DNA from: Acidobacteriaceae bacterium
GTDB lineage: Bacteria; Acidobacteriota; Terriglobia; Terriglobales; Acidobacteriaceae
DNA length: 5,166 bases
Assembly (NCBI GenBank): GCA_003135315.1
Contig: PLBD01000377.1
Coordinates: 1 to 5,166, forward strand
Direction of reading: 5' to 3'
The position numbers and the translations under genes are program-made. Each line of letters begins with the position of its first letter. Position 1 is the first letter of the stretch. Positions 1-4,489 of the stretch are shown piece after piece. The notes under the pieces were generated by a model. That model had not been told where the DNA came from. It was given only the letters and a program-made list of their open reading frames with translations, and did no database searches.

Positions 1-406
1 CCTGCAAAAGCGTGGCGCGGTAGGTACGCGAATCGATGTCAACCAGCGGATCGCCCTTATGGACCAGCTGACCCTCTGTGTAATGCACGGCGACGACCAG
101 GCCGTTCACCTGGCTGGTAATCGAATCCGTATAGACGGGAGTGACGGTACCGATGGCGTCAAGATAAACGCCGATGTCACCTTTCTTCGCCGTCGTGCTT
201 GTAATCGTGATTTTCGGCGGCGCGGGCGCTGGTTTTTTCGCAACATCGTGATGGCGCAAAACCAGCACGGCTGCCAGCGCAACGGCCAGCAGCAACAGAA
301 TCCATAGGATCCACACTACTGTTTTGTGTCGGCGAGATGGCGAACCGTGCGCCGGGAGTTGATGGCCACGCTCGATGAAACGGGGCTCACTGGTGTCAAC
401 GGTCAA
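1..406 (-). CDS. RND efflux pump periplasmic adaptor subunit (MdtA/AcrA-like), N-terminal part
   Basis: This is the N-terminal 135 residues of a membrane fusion protein that would link an inner-membrane RND transporter to an outer-membrane channel. What is seen: a polar, basic N-terminus (about residues 1-29), one hydrophobic helix (about 30-50, rich in L, A, V, W), a proline-rich spacer (58-64), then the adaptor start with GTVTPVYT (86-93), NGLVVAVHYTEGQLVHKGDP (101-120) and LVDIDSRTYRA (121-131). The GTV...G.V..V...EGQ.V.KGD.L..ID...Y pattern is the biotin-lipoyl-like half-motif typical of MdtA-type adaptors. The start is TTG at 406-404, chosen because the frame has a TAA stop a few codons upstream and an AGGA site lies 9 bases before it. 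The single helix suggests membrane anchoring rather than lipoprotein processing; no lipobox is seen. The rest of the gene, and probably the pump genes, lie to the left outside the window. The substrate cannot be told. Confidence 0.92.
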   Translation of the reverse strand, partial: MTVDTSEPRFIERGHQLPAHGSPSRRHKTVVWILWILLLLAVALAAVLVLRHHDVAKKPAPAPPKITITSTTAKKGDIGVYLDAIGTVTPVYTDSITSQVNGLVVAVHYTEGQLVHKGDPLVDIDSRTYRATLLQ

Positions 407-415
407 AAGAGATAA

Positions 416-419
416 TCCT
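416..419 (-). promoter_or_regulatory. Ribosome binding site of the adaptor gene (AGGA)
   Basis: On the minus strand AGGA ends 9 bases before TTG (406-404). There is no in-frame ATG nearby upstream, and the same frame is closed by TAA a few codons before, so this site decides the non-ATG start. A GATTAT overlapping it, preceded 18 bases earlier by TTGAGC, could also be read as a promoter; the two readings cannot be separated by eye. Confidence 0.45.
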
Positions 420-469
420 GTCTTGGCTTAGAGTCGCTCAAAGTCCCGTGACCAGAAGAAAAGTCGAAT

Positions 470-616
470 TTGCCATCGCGACATCCCCTGCAGCCAATAT
501 TGCCATTGCCTCAGCGCGTTCCCGAACCGTTCCCCACCGTATTGCGAGAGGAAATCCGCGAATATATGGATGACTCGAGAGCGCACTTCGTTGCCAACCC
601 CACGGCTTATCTCTAG
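470..616 (+). CDS. Possible small protein or gene remnant (48 residues)
   Basis: A plus-strand frame from TTG (470-472) to TAG (614-616) encodes a proline-rich start (PILPLPQRVPEPFP, residues 9-22) followed by a charged, probably helical stretch, LREEIREYMDDSRAHFVANP (25-44), ending AYL. The second half reads like real protein: acidic/basic alternation and spaced hydrophobic residues. I recognise no family. No good Shine-Dalgarno site precedes the TTG; only AGAAGAAAAG lies upstream. The frame is closed by TGA at 449-451, so any start must lie between 452 and about 500. It could be a true small gene, the 3' end of a decayed gene, or chance, since the opposite strand is also open here. Confidence 0.2.
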   Translation: MPSRHPLQPILPLPQRVPEPFPTVLREEIREYMDDSRAHFVANPTAYL

Positions 617-871
617 GTAGGCGACAGACCTGTTCGGAACCCGTTCCGGCAGCCTCGACAGCGCGCGGAGAGGATGCGCCGCCCCAACGGTGGACATAGC
701 GAACACAAGGCAATGCTGCAGGATATCGCCCCAGCGTGCTGATGAAAGGCCCGTCACCGTGCGATGGTACCGCTGGCACCCATGCACCAGCTGTTCACAA
801 TTGCTCACTTTTCGACGAATGATTCGGGAGGACTTTGTGACCGGTATGACGGAAGCAGTGCTTGTGAGTCT

Positions 872-917
872 CGAGCGGAACGAAGCTCGCAAAGCAGAAT
901 GAGCGAGCTTCAGCTCG
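872..917. repeat. Two adjacent hairpins with identical CGAGC/GCTCG arms
   Basis: CGAGC (872-876) pairs with GCTCG (885-889) around an 8-base loop, and CGAGC (904-908) pairs with GCTCG (913-917) around TTCA; the second pair extends to the 14-base palindrome CGAGCTTCAGCTCG (904-917). They lie 15 bases or more past the stop codon of the minus-strand universal stress protein gene, where a transcription stop would be expected, but no T-rich tract follows on either strand. A factor-independent terminator is therefore weakly supported; an mRNA 3'-end stabiliser or short repeat is equally possible. Confidence 0.35.
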
Positions 918-931
918 TCCGCGTCAGTACC

Positions 932-1798
932 TCACACACTCAGGACTGGAGTCGGCACCGAGCAAATGGTCGCGTAGCCGTGGATCCTCAGGTTACCGCC
1001 GTAGGGGTAACACACGGTGACCAGCAGATCAGCCTGTGTCTGCCTCGCAACTTCGTTCAGCACCCTGGCCGCGTTGCCGCTGCCGATGAATACGTCCGCC
1101 TTGATGTCCAGTTCTTGTTGAAGAGCTGCGAGATACCGGGAAGCGTCGCTGACCAGCGCTTCTTTCCACTTTGTACTGACATAGGTGCCGCCCGGTCCCC
1201 AAAGCTCCACCCCGGGCGTGACGTGGGCGAGCGTCAGACGGGCGCCGAACTCGGCGGCCATTTGCGCGGCCCACCACGCAACACTGTCGCTACGGGGACC
1301 CAAATCCACCGCGCACAGTACGTTGCGGATCGCAAACTCCTGCGCAGGCAATCCTTCAACGTGCGCACTGGTCCAAACCGGGCACTCGCACTCGCCCAGG
1401 ACTTTCGCTGTTACAGAGCCCAGCAGAAACCGGTTGAACGTGAAGCCATGAGACGGCATCATGATCAAGTCCGCTTTTTCCTCTTGAGCTGCCTGTACAA
1501 TTGCGTGGGCCGGGTCGCCTTTGACCAACGTGGACCGGATGGCAAGGCCCTTAAGCTCTAGCCCGAGAGACTGGTCCTGATCTTCCTGGGCCCGTTTAGT
1601 GACTTCCGCCAGCACATCCCAGGCGGCGAACTCGGGGCCCTCCTCCGGCACCCCGGCGGCATGGCTCTGCGCTGTCACGACGTGAAGCATCACGATCTCA
1701 GAATGGAAATGATGGGCGAACGTCGCAGCCTGATGAACCACGTCCAGGGAGGTATTCGGGAAATCAACCGGAAGCAGAATCTTGTTGACATTCAACAT
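932..1798 (-). CDS. Universal stress protein, tandem UspA domains
   Basis: The 288-residue protein carries two Usp folds in tandem. Domain 1 (about 1-143) opens with KILLPVDFP (6-14, Asp12 at the nucleotide-base position), continues with IVMLHVV (35-41), and ends with the phosphate-binding region PSHGFTFNRFLLGSVT (115-130) and CPVWT (139-143). The family consensus is G-x2-G-x9-G-S/T; here Gly118 and Gly127-Ser128 are kept but the second Gly is Phe121. Domain 2 (about 155-288) opens with VLCAVDLG (160-167, Asp165) and ends PTPVLSV, but its signature is degraded to GGNLRIHGYATIC (267-279). Tandem Usps are cytoplasmic stress proteins; ATP binding, if any, most likely sits in domain 1. Start is ATG at 1798-1796; the upstream sequence has no strong Shine-Dalgarno site. 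It is 140 bases from the gene upstream of it, so co-transcription is uncertain. The stress signal cannot be read from sequence. Confidence 0.93.
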   Translation of the reverse strand: MLNVNKILLPVDFPNTSLDVVHQAATFAHHFHSEIVMLHVVTAQSHAAGVPEEGPEFAAWDVLAEVTKRAQEDQDQSLGLELKGLAIRSTLVKGDPAHAIVQAAQEEKADLIMMPSHGFTFNRFLLGSVTAKVLGECECPVWTSAHVEGLPAQEFAIRNVLCAVDLGPRSDSVAWWAAQMAAEFGARLTLAHVTPGVELWGPGGTYVSTKWKEALVSDASRYLAALQQELDIKADVFIGSGNAARVLNEVARQTQADLLVTVCYPYGGNLRIHGYATICSVPTPVLSV

Positions 1799-1919
1799 GG
1801 CGCACCCGTCGCTTTATCGGCAGATGTTGTGAGCTTGTTGCAGCCAAAAGCCAGAAGCCGGGATGTCTGTTCCTGGACGGGTAACAAGACCCCAATCCTC
1901 GGTCGGGAAGCGGCTTGCA

Positions 1920-1934
1920 CCGGTGATCGACCGG
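1920..1934. terminator. Small hairpin just after the HEPN-like gene stop
   Basis: CCGGT (1920-1924) and ACCGG (1930-1934) are perfect inverted repeats around the 5-base loop GATCG. On the minus strand the hairpin begins 4 bases after the TAA of the HEPN-like gene (1941-1939). No T-run follows, so it would be at best a weak or factor-assisted terminator, or a message-end stabiliser, separating this gene from the downstream universal stress protein gene. Confidence 0.25.
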
Positions 1935-1938
1935 CCTG

Positions 1939-2517
1939 TTACTTCGCCAGTACCGGCGTTGCCCAGGCGAACTGGAAGATCGACAACGGGTCCTCCGGGT
2001 GCTTGACGTCCAGGTCGAGGTGAGTCTCAGTGACGATCCAGTAATACGTCTTCACGGTCGAGATGATCCGATCGATTGCCGAGTCCAACTCGCGCTGTGT
2101 GGCGGCGAGCGCTGAGAGGGTCCGCTCGTGATGCCCGACACGGGGTGCGCTGGCGCCCTGCAGGCCCGCAGCAGCCGCTGTCAGCGCCGCGCGATCGTCC
2201 GCCAGTTCGCGCTCGGTGATCTGGCCGTGCAGCAACTGGGGATATTCCGCCAGTTGTGCCAGCACGCGCGGCAGTGACAAACCACCTTCTTCGCCCCTTA
2301 GCAAACGAAGCAGGCGGGCGGCTAGCGCATCGGCGTAGCAGCCGCGCAGCATGTCGAGGAACGCGCTGCGTGCCTCGCAAAGCTGCGGGTTGGGCTGGAT
2401 GATCTCGCGCTCCAGCTTCCAGTAGATGTCCCGGTCGGTCGCCAGACTCAGCACTTGACTGCCGATCTGGCGAAGTTCAATCTTGGCTCGCTCGCGGAAT
2501 TGCTTTTCGCTCAACAT
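1939..2517 (-). CDS. HEPN/AbiU2-like alpha-helical protein, function unknown
   Basis: A 192-residue protein from ATG at 2517-2515, or 209 residues if GTG at 2568-2566 is used; numbering here follows the longer form. No signal peptide or membrane helix is seen. Landmarks are YWKLEREII (49-57), NPQLCEARSAFLDMLRGCYADA (60-81), the Arg/Leu helix ARLLRLLRGEEGG (84-96), LPRVLAQLAEYPQLL (99-113), APRVGHHERT (141-150), a helix with YYW (175-177), and a C-terminus with DPLSIFQFAW (193-202). From memory, this order of helices, the 'NP..R..FLDM' segment and the 'HH-acid-R' segment resemble the HEPN AbiU2-like family, which is linked to abortive-infection proteins. The canonical HEPN R-x4-6-H motif is not seen: Arg143 is only 3-4 residues from His146/His147. 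A nuclease role is therefore unproven, and no toxin-antitoxin partner lies beside it. The ATG is preferred because a TACAAT box lies between the two candidate starts. It is divergent from the zinc-ribbon gene. Confidence 0.82.
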   Translation of the reverse strand: MLSEKQFRERAKIELRQIGSQVLSLATDRDIYWKLEREIIQPNPQLCEARSAFLDMLRGCYADALAARLLRLLRGEEGGLSLPRVLAQLAEYPQLLHGQITERELADDRAALTAAAAGLQGASAPRVGHHERTLSALAATQRELDSAIDRIISTVKTYYWIVTETHLDLDVKHPEDPLSIFQFAWATPVLAK

Positions 2518-2525
2518 ATATGGAG

Positions 2526-2531
2526 ATTGTA
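2526..2531 (-). promoter_or_regulatory. TACAAT -10 box, probable leaderless promoter of the HEPN-like gene
   Basis: The minus strand reads TACAAT (2531-2526), then 8 bases, then ATG (2517-2515). Transcription starting about 7 bases past the box would begin at or within 2 bases of the ATG, giving an essentially leaderless message. No Shine-Dalgarno sequence precedes the ATG, which agrees. At 17 bases upstream only TGCGGC is found, so there is no recognisable -35 box. The box lies inside the 17-codon extension from the alternative GTG start, which argues for the ATG. Confidence 0.45.
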
Positions 2532-2656
2532 GTGAAACATCGGAACTCGCCGCAGTGATATCGGTCACCGGCGAAGCAGGTTCTCACAGCGCTATCGCCG
2601 GGGCGGAGAGCAAGTGCAACCCAACGGAACCGCGCTCATCTGATCCCAAAAGGCCT

Positions 2657-2662
2657 TATGAT
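2657..2662 (+). promoter_or_regulatory. Possible -10 box (TATGAT) of the zinc-ribbon gene
   Basis: TATGAT lies 38 bases before the TTG start, in a locally AT-rich stretch (about 2655-2680) of the divergent intergenic region; TACTAT (2663-2668) is an overlapping alternative. No clear -35 box is seen at the usual spacing. The position suits a short 5' leader carrying the strong Shine-Dalgarno site. Confidence 0.25.
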
Positions 2663-2690
2663 TACTATTCATGTAGGATGATCGGCTGGC

Positions 2691-2696
2691 AGGAGG
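2691..2696 (+). promoter_or_regulatory. Strong Shine-Dalgarno site (AGGAGG) setting a TTG start
   Basis: AGGAGGAG directly precedes TTG (2701-2703), with a rather short spacer of 4-5 bases. The nearest upstream ATG (2678-2680) is in another frame, and the zinc-ribbon Cys pair begins at the third codon, so TTG is the start that fits both the ribosome site and the domain. Confidence 0.7.
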
Positions 2697-2700
2697 AGTC

Positions 2701-4275
2701 TTGGTCTGTAGCGCTTGTGGATTTGACAACCAGGCGGGCATGCGTTTCTGCGGCATGTGCGGAACGCCGCTCCCTCACCGGCCGCTTACGACGCCCGGAG
2801 CGCAAAGCACCCTGAACCTCACGCGGGTGCCGCTGGAGGGTGGTGTCAGTTCGCCAGGACGGAGCACGTCCACTGCTTCGTCGCGGAGTGCGGTTTCGCC
2901 AGGGACTGCGGAAGGTCCATCCTCAACAGACGCTATGGATGGGTCGCCCGCTTCGAACGGGAACGCGAAGCCGACGGAGTTAGTTCCCGACATTCCCCTG
3001 GACCAGTATCTGCAGAGCTTCCATTACCAGCCGCCCAACGAGTCCATCGAGATCACCATGCGCGGCGATGCCTCCGTCGCCGAACAGGCGGTTGCAGGCT
3101 TTGAAAAGAGGACGGTGGCGCGAGCGGTCCCGGTCGACGAGACCGCGCCGGTGGATGCCCTTGCATCGGCTGCTGCCATCGAAATCGAGACGCCGCCCGT
3201 CCTGGAAGAAGTTTCTCCCGACACGGTTGAAAGCCGCCTCGGATTGGAGCCGGAGGTAACGGACGAAGACAGCATCCAGCGTGCAAAGTTTCTTGACTTC
3301 GGCGAAGCGTCCGAAGAGACCGAACAGGCTACGTCAGGAACATCGACCATCACTGGACCGTCATTCCTGGGATTGAACGCCCCGCCGGAGACACGGGCTG
3401 GTTTCGGCCTCCCTAAGCCTCGGAAGGTGCGCAAGAGCCATTGGGGGGCGTGGTCGGCGGCAGCGATTGTCCTGGTATTCGCAGGACTGGGATGGTTGCA
3501 GTATCGTTCGCTGGTTGACCACACCAACAACGGTCCCGTCGAGATCGTCAAGGCAAAGGTCCGCGACTGGAGGCAGCGGCTTCCGTCGCTGGCTGGAAAC
3601 GAACCAAGTTCAGTCGACACAAACTCCAGACCCGAGATGCAAGTGCAGCCGCAAAATCAGGGCAGCAATCCGCATCGAACGGCAAACGGTTTGGCAGGCG
3701 ATGCGACGACCAGTGCCGCACCACTGGGCACCAGCGTTGGGACAACTCCCAATTCCAAGGCGCCGAAGCCGCCGCTCGTCTCCACAACTCTGCAGCCCAT
3801 AACAGCAGCAGGCGGCGCGGCCGCGAAACCCACGGCGACCGTCAGCCTCAGCAGCCAGGAAGCGATTCCCAAGCAGAGCGCTGCCGGCGCGGAGGAAATG
3901 GCGAAGGCGAAGAATGCCAGCGATGCGGCGGCAACCGCTGCCTGGCTGTGGAAGGCCACCGCGAAGGGCAATCCCGATGCGCCGGTGGAGTTGGCGGACA
4001 TGTACATCAGCGGCCAGGGCGTGCCTCGCAGTTGCGAGCAGGCTGAGGTGCTGCTGAAGACTGCGGCGGAGAAGGAAAACGCGCACGCCCGCAACCGGCT
4101 GGCTTCGATGTATGCGACGGGAACCTGCGTTCAACGCGATCGCGTGCAGGCCTACCGCTGGCTGAGCTCAGCGCTGAGCGCCAATCCCAACAGCGATTGG
4201 GCAAAGCAGAACCGCGACCTGATCTGGCAGCAGATGACCCCCGAAGAGCGCGCCCAGGCGGAAAAGTACCGGTAG
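2701..4275 (+). CDS. Membrane-anchored zinc-ribbon protein with C-terminal Sel1-like repeats
   Basis: A 524-residue protein of clear modular design and unknown function. Residues 1-24 form a zinc ribbon, with Cys3-x2-Cys6 and Cys17-x2-Cys20 plus the usual N..G..FC..CG spacing. Residues 25-245 are a low-complexity, Ser/Thr/Pro- and then Asp/Glu-rich linker. A basic patch (239-246, KPRKVRKS) precedes one transmembrane helix (about 248-267), so the N-terminus should be cytoplasmic and the rest periplasmic. Residues 268-400 are another Pro/Ala/Thr/Ser-rich linker. Residues 404-498 hold Sel1-type repeats: a partial one, then NPDAPVELADMYISGQGVP and AHARNRLASMYATGTC, each followed by an A..WL or AEVLL-type helix. 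Cys445 and Cys476 sit in equivalent loop positions and could form a periplasmic disulphide. Sel1 repeats usually mediate protein-protein contacts, so a scaffold or envelope-sensing role is plausible but inferred. Start is TTG with AGGAGG. No partner gene adjoins it; glyA follows 214 bases on. Confidence 0.92.
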   Translation: MVCSACGFDNQAGMRFCGMCGTPLPHRPLTTPGAQSTLNLTRVPLEGGVSSPGRSTSTASSRSAVSPGTAEGPSSTDAMDGSPASNGNAKPTELVPDIPLDQYLQSFHYQPPNESIEITMRGDASVAEQAVAGFEKRTVARAVPVDETAPVDALASAAAIEIETPPVLEEVSPDTVESRLGLEPEVTDEDSIQRAKFLDFGEASEETEQATSGTSTITGPSFLGLNAPPETRAGFGLPKPRKVRKSHWGAWSAAAIVLVFAGLGWLQYRSLVDHTNNGPVEIVKAKVRDWRQRLPSLAGNEPSSVDTNSRPEMQVQPQNQGSNPHRTANGLAGDATTSAAPLGTSVGTTPNSKAPKPPLVSTTLQPITAAGGAAAKPTATVSLSSQEAIPKQSAAGAEEMAKAKNASDAAATAAWLWKATAKGNPDAPVELADMYISGQGVPRSCEQAEVLLKTAAEKENAHARNRLASMYATGTCVQRDRVQAYRWLSSALSANPNSDWAKQNRDLIWQQMTPEERAQAEKYR

Positions 4276-4310
4276 TTTGAGTGACGGTGCTTTTCCGTAA
4301 AATCGCGGAG

Positions 4311-4424
4311 CTTGGGTGGAGCACCGCTTCAGCGGTGCATTAGCGGCGCCGTTTGATGTTCCGGCTTTAGTCGCTGAGGTAACCGACCCATTAGCGGGAA
4401 AGCCCAGCGCTGCGCAGCAGCCCA
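4311..4424. repeat. Structured intergenic element, probable dispersed repeat
   Basis: This non-coding stretch between the Sel1-repeat gene and glyA is packed with inverted repeats. GCACCGCT (4321-4328) and AGCGGTGC (4331-4338) form a perfect palindrome around TC. GGCTTT (4363-4368) pairs with AAAGCC (4399-4404), with an inner stem CGCTGA (4372-4377) against TTAGCG (4391-4396, one G-T pair). GCTGCGCAGC (4409-4418) is a perfect palindrome. CATTAGCGG occurs twice (4338-4346 and 4389-4397), and GGTGG (4316-4320 region) near the left end faces CCACC at the right end. No T-run follows any stem, so it is not a standard terminator. From memory, similar 'GCTTCAGCGG...GGCTTTAG.CGCTGAGG' sequences recur in acidobacterial intergenic regions; copy number cannot be judged from one window. 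Open frames within it are unlikely to be genes. Confidence 0.55.
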
Positions 4425-4435
4425 CCTTCACGCGC

Positions 4436-4441
4436 TACAAT
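4436..4441 (+). promoter_or_regulatory. TACAAT -10 box, probable glyA promoter
   Basis: GCTACAAT lies just after the structured repeat and 48 bases before the glyA ATG, predicting a leader of about 40 bases that carries the glyA ribosome site. No good -35 box is found 16-19 bases upstream, where the sequence is the GC-rich palindrome of the repeat. The same hexamer precedes the HEPN-like gene. Confidence 0.4.
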
Positions 4442-4489
4442 TGTCTCGGCATTCTTAGGCTGCAGAAATCATGCCGAAGGGACGAGATC

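Larger units (their letters stand above)
407..931. other. Gene-poor intergenic stretch between the adaptor and universal stress protein genes
   Basis: About 525 bases without a gene I can defend. It contains a 48-codon protein-like frame (470-616, listed separately), two small hairpins near the right end (872-917, listed separately), and overlapping open frames on both strands that look accidental. The longest of these is a minus-strand TTG-started frame of 154 codons (892-428), rich in Arg, Ser and Trp, which matches no family I know. On the plus strand a frame ending in TGA at 900-902 has the tail MTEAVLVSLERNEARKAE. Short plausible stretches in different frames interrupted by stops suggest either decayed gene remnants or ordinary non-coding DNA. 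Any promoter for the adaptor gene should be at the left end of this stretch. Confidence 0.5.

Noticed and set aside
428..892. 154-codon minus-strand open frame just upstream of the adaptor gene
   Set aside because: TTG start without a ribosome site, Arg/Ser/Trp-rich composition, and no recognisable motif; it overlaps a more protein-like plus-strand frame. Kept only as a note in the gene-poor region.
690..902. 70-codon plus-strand frame whose tail (MTEAVLVSLERNEARKAE) faintly resembles VapB-type antitoxin 'TEAV...LE' ends
   Set aside because: Only a few residues match, the first half is Cys/Trp/Arg-rich non-protein-like sequence, and no VapC-like PIN gene is present.
764..1561. Long plus-strand frame across the universal stress protein gene
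   Set aside because: It lies mostly antisense to a clearly recognised Usp gene and has shadow-like composition with no motif.
3024..4134. Long minus-strand frames opposite the zinc-ribbon/Sel1 gene
   Set aside because: They mirror the GC-rich codons of the real gene; the plus-strand frame has a ribosome site, zinc-ribbon cysteines and Sel1 repeats.
4168..4431. Minus-strand open frame over the structured element before glyA
   Set aside because: It runs through the hairpin-rich repeat and antisense to the end of the Sel1 gene; such repeat-derived frames are commonly mis-annotated as small proteins.
4311..4489. Glycine, THF or SAM riboswitch upstream of glyA
   Set aside because: The structured part precedes the probable promoter (4436-4441), the remaining leader is only about 40 bases, and I see none of the conserved cores of these riboswitches.
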